NCBI GenBank assembly: GCA_943331195.2
Contig: CALQKQ020000054.1
Coordinates: 1 to 12,156, forward strand
Direction of reading: 5' to 3'
DNA length: 12,156 bases
Source of the DNA: Akkermansia muciniphila
Lineage (GTDB): Bacteria > Verrucomicrobiota > Verrucomicrobiia > Verrucomicrobiales > V1-33
Position numbers and translations under genes: made by a program. Each line of letters begins with the position of its first letter. Positions within the stretch are counted from its first letter, which is position 1. Below, in pieces: positions 1 through 7,856 of this stretch. The notes beneath the pieces are model-generated. The model was not told the origin of the DNA and ran no database searches. It worked only from the letters and a program-made list of their open reading frames with translations.

Positions 1-881
1 GCCGCGACGGCGGGAGTGGCCACGAGGATCTCGTTCACCGCGACGCGGCCCTTGCCGTCCGCTTTTTTCATGAGCAACTGAGCCACCACGCCGCGCAGCG
101 AGGCCGCGAGCATGGTGCGCACCTGGGACTGCTGGTCGGAGGGGAACACGTCCACCAAGCGGTCGACCGTCTTGCGGGCATTGTTCGTATGCAAGGTCCC
201 AAAGACGAGCAGGCCCGTCTCCGCCGCAGTGAGGGCGAGGGAGATGGTTTCCAAGTCGCGCATTTCACCGACGAGCACAATGTCAGCATCCTCGCGCAGG
301 GAGGCCCGCAACCCGTCCGAGAAGGTGGGCGTCTGAATCGGCACCTCGCGTTGCGTGATGACGCTCATCTTATTGCGGTGCACAAATTCGATCGGCTCTT
401 CCACCGTGATGATGTGGCGCGAGTAGTTGGTGTTAATGTAGTCGATGAGGGCGGCTAGGGTGGTGGACTTGCCCGAACCCGTCGGGCCGGTCACGAGCAC
501 CAAGCCGCTGCGCATTTCGCCGAAGCGCTTCACCACTTGGGGAATCCCCAACTGCTCAAGAGTAGCAATCTTGGTGGGAATGAGCCGGAAGACCGCGCCA
601 TAGCCGTTTTGCTGCTTGTAGTAGTTGCAGCGGAAACGGGAGTGCTCGTCCATTTCATAGGCGAAGTCGAGGTCGCCCCGGGCGATGAATTTCTCCCAGG
701 CCTTCGCCTCGCAGATCTCGATGAGCATTTGCTCCATCACCTCGCGGCTGAGGATTTCTTCGCGCACCGCGCGAACCCCGCCGTGCACCCGCACCTTGGC
801 AGGCTGCCCTTCGGCGATGTGAAGATCGGAACCACCGAGTTCGATGAGTTCGTGGAAAAGTTTGTCGATGACAGCAGCCAT
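1..881 (-). CDS. pilT: Type IV pilus retraction ATPase PilT (partial, C-terminus outside window)
   Basis: This is a hexameric cytoplasmic ATPase of the PilT family, which powers type IV pilus retraction by pilin depolymerisation. I translated it from the ATG at 881; 293 codons fit before the window edge, so the C-terminal quarter is missing. The N-terminal region (SDLHIAEG near residue 18) is typical of PilT. The RecA-like core has Walker A GPTGSGKST (132-140), an Asp box ITVEEPIEFVH (158-168), Walker B IVLVGEMRD with the presumed catalytic Glu206, and a His box ETGLLVFGTLHT (221-232). Two positions differ from the usual pattern: the Asp box reads EEP rather than EDP, and Leu224 sits where the first His of the His box is normally found. 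The fragment ends in ATPAVA, at the start of the AIRNLI-like motif. It lies 71 bp downstream of a second PilT paralogue on the same strand. There is no Shine-Dalgarno; the leader is pyrimidine-rich. PilT is certain at family level; paralogue assignment is less sure. Confidence 0.93.
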   Translation of the reverse strand, partial: MAAVIDKLFHELIELGGSDLHIAEGQPAKVRVHGGVRAVREEILSREVMEQMLIEICEAKAWEKFIARGDLDFAYEMDEHSRFRCNYYKQQNGYGAVFRLIPTKIATLEQLGIPQVVKRFGEMRSGLVLVTGPTGSGKSTTLAALIDYINTNYSRHIITVEEPIEFVHRNKMSVITQREVPIQTPTFSDGLRASLREDADIVLVGEMRDLETISLALTAAETGLLVFGTLHTNNARKTVDRLVDVFPSDQQSQVRTMLAASLRGVVAQLLMKKADGKGRVAVNEILVATPAVA

Positions 882-908
882 GGCAATCGGAAGGAAAAAA
901 GTGGGTTA

Positions 909-942
909 GAAAAAAAGCACGGGCAGAAGCGATAGCCCCCGC
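909..942 (-). terminator. Probable intrinsic terminator after the upstream PilT paralogue
   Basis: Read on the minus strand, GCGGGGGC (942-935) can pair with GCCCGTGC (924-917) around a 10-nt loop, with one mismatch and one G-T pair. Seven T (916-910) follow at once. It sits just after the TAA stop at 953-955 and before the next pilT start at 881. An alternative hairpin, CCCCC/GGGGG (950-946 with 940-936), overlaps it. If active, it would partly separate the two pilus ATPases. The stem is not perfect, so this is a prediction only. Confidence 0.45.
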
Positions 943-952
943 CGTGGGGGGA

Positions 953-2056
953 TTACATTTTGAGGTCTTTGCGCATTTGATCCTGATCAATGGCGCGGAA
1001 GAGGCAGTCTTCCGCGGAGATGATATCGCGCTCGTAGAGGTTTTTGAGGGCGTCGTCCATGGTGATCATGCCCACGGCTCGGCCGGTCTGCATGATGCCA
1101 GGGAGCATGAAGGTCTTGCCTTCCCGGATGCAGTTGGCGACGGCGGGGGTGTTCACGAGCAATTCGATGGCGAGGGCCCGGCCGTTGCCGTCCTTGCGGG
1201 GCACGAGCTGCTGGGAAATGATGCCGCGGAGGGACTCGCTAACCATGATGCGAATCTGGTCGCGTTGGTCCGTCGGGAAGACGTCGAGAACGCGGTCCAG
1301 CGTCCGCGGCGCCGAGCCGGTGTGGAGAGTGCCGAGCACTAAGTGGCCGGTCTCGGAGGCGGTGATGGCCAGGGAAATGGTTTCCAAATCGCGCATTTCT
1401 CCGACCATGATGACGTCAGGGTCTTGGCGCAGCGCACCGCGAAGGGCGGCGGCAAAGGAGTCCGTGTGGCTGTGGACTTCGCGCTGATTGACGTGGCAGC
1501 CCTTGGATTCGAAGACGTATTCGATCGGGTCTTCCAGGGTGATGATGTGGTCGTTGCGCTCCACGTTGATGGAGTCCACCAGGGAGGCTAGGGTGGTGGA
1601 TTTGCCGGAGCCGACCGAACCGGTGACGAGAACGAGGCCGTTGTGGTATTGCGTGAGGGGCTTGAGGCTGGCGGGGAGGGCCAGTTCTTCCATGGTGCGC
1701 ACCTTCGTATTGATGATGCGGAAGGCCATGTCGTAGCCGAGCCGCTGGCGGACCACCGAAGCGCGGAACCGGCCGAAGGGCGTGGCATAGGCAAAGTCCA
1801 CATCGCCGCGCTCCAGCAGGCGATTCATTTCCTTGGGACCGAGAAAGCCCTCGACCAGCCGTTGGGCATCGGCGGCGGTCAGCTTGGCCGCGTTGCCCCA
1901 AATTTGCTGCAAGGTGCCGTAGCGCCGCCAGAGCGGGGCCGCCGCCGTGGCCAGGTGGATGTCGGAACAGTCGTATTCCTGTCCAAGTTTAAGATACTCA
2001 TCCACGTGGGCCAGGGTGGCCACGCAGTCCGGATTAGCTTCGGTCGCCTCGCTCAT
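953..2056 (-). CDS. PilT/PilU-type pilus retraction ATPase (second paralogue)
   Basis: This 367-residue cytoplasmic ATPase belongs to the same PilT/PilU family as its downstream neighbour. The N-terminal domain has the CSDIHLATAAAP segment (30-41). The core has Walker A GSVGSGKST (146-154; most PilT proteins have GPTGSGKST), an intact Asp box ITLEDPIEYVF (172-182), Walker B DVIMVGEMRD with Glu220, and a full His box ETGHLVLGTLHT (235-246). At the C-terminal AIRNLI position it reads AVANCI (305-310), without the Arg. Length is normal for the family. Start: the ATG at 2056 has a possible weak AGGA about 10 nt upstream and no better in-frame alternative. In the usual arrangement, PilT is the main retraction motor and PilU an accessory one that depends on PilT; which role this copy plays cannot be decided from sequence alone. 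The two genes look like an old tandem duplication. Confidence 0.92.
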   Translation of the reverse strand: MSEATEANPDCVATLAHVDEYLKLGQEYDCSDIHLATAAAPLWRRYGTLQQIWGNAAKLTAADAQRLVEGFLGPKEMNRLLERGDVDFAYATPFGRFRASVVRQRLGYDMAFRIINTKVRTMEELALPASLKPLTQYHNGLVLVTGSVGSGKSTTLASLVDSINVERNDHIITLEDPIEYVFESKGCHVNQREVHSHTDSFAAALRGALRQDPDVIMVGEMRDLETISLAITASETGHLVLGTLHTGSAPRTLDRVLDVFPTDQRDQIRIMVSESLRGIISQQLVPRKDGNGRALAIELLVNTPAVANCIREGKTFMLPGIMQTGRAVGMITMDDALKNLYERDIISAEDCLFRAIDQDQMRKDLKM

Positions 2057-2093
2057 TCAGGGGGATTCCTATGGGATAAAGGGTGGAGATGGG

Positions 2094-2135
2094 AAAAAAA
2101 GGAGCCTTAGGTGGGTCTGGGCCCGTCGGCAAGGC
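2094..2135 (-). terminator. Weak candidate terminator upstream of the PilT paralogue
   Basis: On the minus strand, GCCTT (2135-2131) can pair with AAGGC (2108-2104). A small GGG/CCC stem can form inside the loop, and CC plus seven T (2100-2094) follow. It lies directly after the stop codon at 2140. The stem is short and the loop long, so activity is doubtful. Confidence 0.25.
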
Positions 2136-2139
2136 GGCG

Positions 2140-2523
2140 TTATTCTTTGTTCAGCAGCAAATCCGCAAGCATTTTTTTCCCGAAATCGGTGATTTGCCCC
2201 CGATAGCGCTCCACCCCCATTTCGATCAGCGAACCAGCCGCCGCCGTGCCGGCCATGGTCGCGACCGGTTTGAGGTGCTTAAACGCCTCCACCGCCAGGT
2301 CGCGGGCGATTTTCCGCGCCGCAGGCGTGGCCAGGACCCGAGAAAACACCACCCCGGCCAGCACGGCCCCACCCGCCAGCACCAAGGGGTGGCGCAGCAA
2401 GCCCTGCAACTGCGGGGGCAAGGTCCCCGAGGGCGCGGGCCCAGCCTCGGCGGAAGCGGGGGGCAACACCATCAATTGAGCCGCGGATTCCGCAGGAGGC
2501 GGTGAGGAAAATGTGTCAGCCAT
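2140..2523 (-). CDS. Small membrane-anchored protein of unknown function
   Basis: I do not recognise the family of this 127-residue protein. The first 40 residues are rich in Ala, Pro and Ser with no clear signal peptide. Residues 46-64 (PLVLAGGAVLAGVVFSRVL) form one hydrophobic, glycine-containing segment that could span the membrane. After it come a basic, probably helical stretch (ATPAARKIARDLAVEAFKHLK, split here only by description), a second Ala/Gly-rich patch (90-98) and a charged C-terminus. The motif RHPLVLAGGAVLAG resembles the C-terminal anchor of the gene just upstream (HPGKAVLAGLGVG), so the two may be distant relatives or partners, as with E. coli yqjD and yqjE. The gap to that gene is only 32 bp, so they are probably co-transcribed. 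Its leader is a run of T and A with no Shine-Dalgarno. The start is supported by ORF limits only. Confidence 0.7.
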   Translation of the reverse strand: MADTFSSPPPAESAAQLMVLPPASAEAGPAPSGTLPPQLQGLLRHPLVLAGGAVLAGVVFSRVLATPAARKIARDLAVEAFKHLKPVATMAGTAAAGSLIEMGVERYRGQITDFGKKMLADLLLNKE

Positions 2524-2555
2524 AAAAATAAAATAAAAAGATCAGCCAGGACAGG

Positions 2556-2798
2556 TTATTTTTCGCGGAAAAGTAAACCGATCACGAATCCGACACCCAA
2601 GCCAGCCAACACCGCCTTGCCAGGATGTTCCTTGGCATAGGCCATGGCCTGGTCGCCGACTTCTTTCCACTGGGCCTTGGAATTTCCCAGGGCCCGCTCG
2701 GCGGCCGCGCGGAGTTCGGCGACGACCTCCGCCGCGACCTTGGCGGCGGGATCGGGCTCGGGGGGAGGCGCATCGGCAGCAGAGGAAAACTCATTCAT
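2556..2798 (-). CDS. DUF883/ElaB-YqjD-like membrane-anchored protein
   Basis: This 80-residue protein has the layout of the DUF883 (ElaB/YqjD) family. Residues 1-18 are a flexible acidic/proline-rich N-terminus. Residues 19-57 are an Ala/Glu/Lys-rich amphipathic helix, probably coiled coil. Residues 58-77 (EHPGKAVLAGLGVGFVIGLLF) form a C-terminal glycine-zipper anchor ending in REK. In E. coli, YqjD, ElaB and YgaM are stationary-phase proteins anchored in the inner membrane that associate with ribosomes; whether this distant relative does the same is inference. Length and anchor position fit the family. It is the first gene of the leftward run that includes the two pilus ATPases and is divergent from the SET gene. 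No Shine-Dalgarno: the 16 nt before the ATG at 2798 are C-rich. An ATG four bases inside, in another frame, gives only a shadow ORF. Confidence 0.78.
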   Translation of the reverse strand: MNEFSSAADAPPPEPDPAAKVAAEVVAELRAAAERALGNSKAQWKEVGDQAMAYAKEHPGKAVLAGLGVGFVIGLLFREK

Positions 2799-2830
2799 GG
2801 CGGGGAGCGGGGTGATGTTGAATTCGCAGC

Positions 2831-2873
2831 AAGGTATGCTCCACTCACCTTGGCACTCTGGCTTTGATAAAGC
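2831..2873. promoter_or_regulatory. Two short inverted repeats between divergent genes
   Basis: The 122-bp space between the DUF883-like gene and the SET gene holds AAGGT-N11-ACCTT (2831-2851) and GCTTT-GAT-AAAGC (2861-2873). Both are perfect dyads of the size of operator half-sites, and they lie where the control region of a divergent pair should be. I see no convincing -35/-10 pair on either strand, so a regulatory role is only suggested. Confidence 0.25.
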
Positions 2874-2920
2874 AAGCTGCGCCCCGCCCCGACCTCATTT
2901 CCCTTCCTCGACTTTCCCTC

Positions 2921-3499
2921 ATGCCCGCCGCCCCCGCCGACCCCTGGCACCTCGTCCGCCAGTCCTCCAGTCACAACCAAGGCGTTTTCGCCGCCAGGGA
3001 CATCCCCCTGGGCACCCGCATCCTCGACTACCGCGGCCACAAAATCACCAAGGCCGAATCCATCCGCCGGGGCAACGCTCAGATTGAGGGCAGCGCCCAG
3101 AGCGGCGAAGGCGCCGTCTACATCTTCGTCCTCAACCAAAAGCACGACATCGACGGAAACGTCCCCTGGAACGACGCCCGCCTCATCAACCACACCTGCT
3201 CTCCTAACTGCGAAGCGCAAATCATCCGCGGCACCATTTGGCTCATCGCCACCCAGGACATCGCCCAGGGCACCGAGCTAGGCTTCAATTACGGCTTTGA
3301 TCTGGAAACCTGGGAAGACCACCCCTGCCGCTGCGGCGCGGCCAACTGCTGCGGCTATATCCTGGGCGAAGACTATTGGCCCGAATTGCAACAAATCCTC
3401 CGCGAGCGCCAGGAGGTCATCGACGCCAGCGCCCCGGCCCCGAGCAAGCGCCCCGCGCCTGCTTCGAAGCGCCCGGCCCCACGCCGCTCAACGACTTAA
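2921..3499 (+). CDS. SET-domain protein (lysine methyltransferase-like) with post-SET motif
   Basis: This 192-residue protein carries a compact SET fold, the S-adenosylmethionine-dependent protein-lysine methyltransferase domain. Visible elements are HNQGVFAARDIPLGTRILDYRG (18-39, in two β-strands, the usual G-x-G-like N-SET region), INHTCSPNC (89-97, cofactor-binding and knot motif), GTELGFNYGF (117-126, with the conserved active-site Tyr124) and the post-SET zinc motif CRCGAANC (136-143). The last 25 residues are a Lys/Arg/Pro/Ala tail (SKRPAPASKRPAPRR) like those of DNA-binding or histone-H1-like proteins. A TTG at 2864 would add 19 residues, but the ATG at 2921 fits the domain start better and follows a pyrimidine-rich leader. 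The substrate is unknown; a chromosomal basic protein or ribosomal protein are possibilities. It stands directly before the AEC gene in the same reading frame. Confidence 0.88.
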   Translation: MPAAPADPWHLVRQSSSHNQGVFAARDIPLGTRILDYRGHKITKAESIRRGNAQIEGSAQSGEGAVYIFVLNQKHDIDGNVPWNDARLINHTCSPNCEAQIIRGTIWLIATQDIAQGTELGFNYGFDLETWEDHPCRCGAANCCGYILGEDYWPELQQILRERQEVIDASAPAPSKRPAPASKRPAPRRSTT

Positions 3500-3529
3500 C
3501 GCCCCCTAACGGCCAACTTTCCCCGCCCT

Positions 3530-4456
3530 CTGCCCTCCGCCCAAATCGTCCTCTCCTCCATCGCGGAGCTGTTCGGTCTCTTCGCCATTGGCTGGCTGAT
3601 CCGGCGGCGCGGCTATGCCCAAAAAGAGGATCTCGAGCGCTGGGGCCGCATCGCGGCGGAGATTTTCTATCCCCTGCTCATCTTCCACAGCATCATCCGC
3701 GACTTCGACCCGGCGCGGGTGCGGCAGCTCTGGATCATGCCAGCCCTAGCCTTCGGCCTGATGCTCGCCGGAGCCACCGCAGGACTCCTGCTCTGCCGCG
3801 GCCTGAAGACCCGCGATCCCGCGACCCGGCGCACCTTCGTGCATCTCTGCGCCATGAACAATTTCGTCTACCTCCCCATCTTCATCATCCAAAACAGCCT
3901 CCCCCCCGGCGCCCTCGCCGACTTCTTCGTCTTCAATCTCGGCTCCACCGTGGGATTCTGGACCATCGGAGTCCTCACCCTCGGCGGCGTGGCGAAGTGG
4001 CGCGACACCCTGCGCCACCTCCTTTCTCCGCCCCTCGTGAGCATGTTTCTCGCCCTAGCCTTGTCCTGGAGCGGCACGCGGGACTGGTTGCCCCTGCCCT
4101 TCCTCGGAGTCTGCCGCAGCGCCGGATCCCTCAGCGTTCCCCTCATGCTCGTGATCATCGGAGCCAGCCTGGAGGGCTCGCTGCACCGCGCCCAAGCCCG
4201 CGACCTCGCCTATCTCACTATCTTGCGCTTGGCGCTGCTTCCACTAGGCTTCATCGCGATCATCCGCGCCTTGCGGCTCCCCGCAGACCTGGAATTGCTC
4301 GCCATCATCGTCGCCCTCATGCCCACCTCCGCCGTCTCTCCCGTGATGGCCCGGCTCTATGGCGGGGTCCCCTCCTTTGCCTCGGCCGCCACCTTGGTGA
4401 CCCATCTAGCCTCGCTGGTGACCGTCCCCCTAGCCTTTTGGTGGCTGGGCCGCTGA
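3530..4456 (+). CDS. AEC-family (auxin efflux carrier-like) transporter, non-canonical start
   Basis: This is an integral inner-membrane transporter of the AEC family, which moves small organic anions. The protein is almost wholly hydrophobic with about ten membrane segments in two halves. Recognisable parts are the N-terminal helix (SSIAELFGLFAIGWLIRRRG), the NNFVYLPIFIIQN segment that matches the family's N-x-G-F-x-P-type helix, a short charged central loop, and a second half ending in MPTSAVSPVMA and PLAFWWLGR. No ATG, GTG or TTG exists in this frame between the SET stop (3497-3499) and the GTG at 3719, yet the family homology clearly begins near 3540. I chose CTG 3530, which gives 308 residues, the usual family length, and sits behind a pyrimidine-rich tract like other starts here. 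Starting at GTG 3719 would lose about two helices. Read-through from the SET gene, which shares the frame, is another possibility. The function is certain only at family level. Confidence 0.82.
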   Translation: MPSAQIVLSSIAELFGLFAIGWLIRRRGYAQKEDLERWGRIAAEIFYPLLIFHSIIRDFDPARVRQLWIMPALAFGLMLAGATAGLLLCRGLKTRDPATRRTFVHLCAMNNFVYLPIFIIQNSLPPGALADFFVFNLGSTVGFWTIGVLTLGGVAKWRDTLRHLLSPPLVSMFLALALSWSGTRDWLPLPFLGVCRSAGSLSVPLMLVIIGASLEGSLHRAQARDLAYLTILRLALLPLGFIAIIRALRLPADLELLAIIVALMPTSAVSPVMARLYGGVPSFASAATLVTHLASLVTVPLAFWWLGR

Positions 4457-4460
4457 AGCG

Positions 4461-6458
<1,998 letters not shown>

Positions 6459-6582
6459 GGGAAAAGTGGGGAAAACTGCTTCCCAACCAAACGGCCGCCC
6501 CAGCCCCCTCGTCAAACGGGCACCGCGCAAATTCACACAAGCCGAGTTGCCCCCAGCCCCGCCGCAGGCTACAGCCAAGGCC

Positions 6583-7242
6583 ATGAGAAAACTGCTGGCG
6601 GAGTGCCTCGGAACCTTTTGCCTCGTCTTTGCCGGGACGGGGGCCATCGTCATCGACCAAGCCTCCGGCGGAGCCATCTCCCACGTCGGAGTGGCCCTGA
6701 CCTTCGGCCTCATCGTCATGGCCATGATTGAGTCCCTCGGCGACCTCTCCGGGGCCCATCTCAATCCCGCCGTGACCTTGGGTTTTTGGGCGGCGCGGCG
6801 CTTTCCCGGCGCCCAGGTGCTGCCCTACGCCGCGAGCCAACTTGCGGGGGCCCTGCTCGCGAGCGGCCTGCTGCGCCTGCTTTTCCCCGCCAGCGCCACC
6901 CTGGGGGCGACCCTCCCAGCGGGCTCGGCCGGGCAATCCTTTATTCTGGAAACGGTGCTGAGCGCGATTCTCATGTTTGTGATCTTGAGCGTCTCCCACG
7001 GCGCCAAGGAAAAAGGTCTTAACGCCGCCCTCACCATTGGCGGGGTCGTGGCTCTGGAAGCGATGTTCGCCGGCCCCATTTGCGGCGCTTCCATGAATCC
7101 GGCCCGCTCCCTCGGCCCGGCGGTGCTCTCCGGACACCTCGAGCATCTCTGGATTTACCTCGCCGCCCCCGTTCTCGGCGCCCTCCTCGCGGTTCCCCTT
7201 TGCGGCTGCTTGCGCAAGGAAGGCTGCTGCTCTCCTAGCTAA
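6583..7242 (+). CDS. Aquaporin (MIP family) with NIP-like wide selectivity filter
   Basis: This 219-residue inner-membrane channel has six membrane helices and the two half-helices of the MIP family, marked by GAHLNPAVT (57-65) and GASMNPARSLGPAV (168-181). Aligning to E. coli AqpZ by distance from the NPA motifs, the aromatic/arginine filter is Phe41, Ala160, Ala169 and Arg175. AqpZ has Phe, His, Thr, Arg. The missing His widens the pore, and FAGPICGASMNPARS is close to the plant NIP and bacterial NIP-like type, which pass glycerol, metalloid acids or other small neutral solutes. The substrate is therefore uncertain and a plain water channel should not be assumed. The start at ATG 6583 (MRKLLAECLGTF) matches the normal N-terminus; AAGG seven bases upstream is at best a weak Shine-Dalgarno. 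The C-terminus has three Cys. Neighbours give no functional hint. Confidence 0.92.
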   Translation: MRKLLAECLGTFCLVFAGTGAIVIDQASGGAISHVGVALTFGLIVMAMIESLGDLSGAHLNPAVTLGFWAARRFPGAQVLPYAASQLAGALLASGLLRLLFPASATLGATLPAGSAGQSFILETVLSAILMFVILSVSHGAKEKGLNAALTIGGVVALEAMFAGPICGASMNPARSLGPAVLSGHLEHLWIYLAAPVLGALLAVPLCGCLRKEGCCSPS

Positions 7243-7250
7243 ATCTCAGA

Positions 7251-7274
7251 CGCGCTCCCTTCGCCCCTAGCGCG
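7251..7274. terminator. Hairpin between convergent aquaporin and secreted-protein genes
   Basis: CGCGCT (7251-7256) and AGCGCG (7269-7274) form a perfect 6-bp stem with a 12-nt loop, readable on both strands. It lies between the stop at 7242 and the end of the opposite gene (its TAG is at 7267-7269). No good T-run follows on either side, so it may be a shared processing or 3'-end stabilising hairpin rather than a true intrinsic terminator. Confidence 0.3.
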
Positions 7275-7794
7275 CCGCCTTCCCTGGCGCAGGCTGCTTG
7301 GCAATCACGCCGTGCAGCAAGCCGCCGTGGTCCCCAGCGCTCCACGTTCCCGAATAGGTATCTCCATAGATCATGACCCGGGCGGAATACGTTCCCGCTC
7401 CCGGCAGGCTGAATTGATCCACCACGATCACCGGGGTGTCCCCGGCCCACTTCACTTGCACGGGGACGGGGGCCACGAGGTTGATGGTGCCGTATTGAAT
7501 GCGGGCGTTGATCACCCAGCGGTCCCCGCCGGTTTTCATGGCCCCGACGATTTCGTATTGCTCGTCGCGGGCTTCTCCCATCGCCCCCTTTTCCACCGTG
7601 CACCAACGACCCTTGAAAAGCACTCGGGCCATCGATTTCACAAAAGCGGCCTCCAGATCCTCTGGCGAAACCTCCTTGGCGGGAGCCGCCTTGGTTTCGG
7701 CCCCGGCCTCACTTTTAGCTGAGTCATCCGCCGCTAGGGCCAAAGCCCCCGCAGTCCAACTTGCCAGCAAACAACATAACAATTCTTTTTTCAT
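7267..7794 (-). CDS. Secreted protein of unknown function
   Basis: This 175-residue protein starts at ATG 7794 with a clear Sec signal peptide (MKKELLCCLLASWTAGALALA, shown as its 21 residues: basic n-region 1-3, hydrophobic core 5-20, likely cut after Ala21). A low-complexity Ala/Lys/Glu linker (22-45) follows, then a folded part. Residues 46-130 look like alternating β-strands with one Cys, and residues 131-164 form a Gly/Tyr/His-rich end, GTYSARVMIYGDTYSGTWS then AGDHGGLLHGVI. I recall similar GTWS-GGDHGG-like ends in planctomycete and verrucomicrobial secreted proteins of unknown role, but cannot name a family. AGAAGG two bases before the ATG is too close to be a normal Shine-Dalgarno. 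The gene lies 62 bp behind the esterase/SMP-30 fusion on the same strand, so co-transcription and a shared extracytoplasmic role are plausible. Confidence 0.82.
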   Translation of the reverse strand: MKKELLCCLLASWTAGALALAADDSAKSEAGAETKAAPAKEVSPEDLEAAFVKSMARVLFKGRWCTVEKGAMGEARDEQYEIVGAMKTGGDRWVINARIQYGTINLVAPVPVQVKWAGDTPVIVVDQFSLPGAGTYSARVMIYGDTYSGTWSAGDHGGLLHGVIAKQPAPGKAAR

Positions 7795-7825
7795 AGCCTT
7801 CTTTTTGCAATAAAGTTTCCTTCCT

Positions 7826-7843
7826 GCCTGGCCCGCCCCAGGC
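7826..7843 (-). other. Hairpin in the leader of the secreted-protein gene
   Basis: Read on the minus strand, GCCTGG-GGCGGG-CCAGGC is a perfect 6-bp stem with a 6-nt loop, placed between the fusion-enzyme stop (7857) and the ATG at 7794. No T-run follows, so it is unlikely to be an intrinsic terminator. It could affect processing or translation of the downstream gene. Confidence 0.3.
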
Positions 7844-7856
7844 TTCTCCTCCAGAC

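Noticed and set aside
2850..2867. Possible sigma-54 promoter (TTGGCAC followed by TTTGA)
   Set aside because: The GC dinucleotide expected 12 bases after the GG pair is absent (TT instead), so the -12 element is missing.
6459..6764. N-terminal extension of the helicase
   Set aside because: The open frame is not conserved in type, overlaps the divergent aquaporin gene, and GTG 6458 gives a normal helicase N-terminus.
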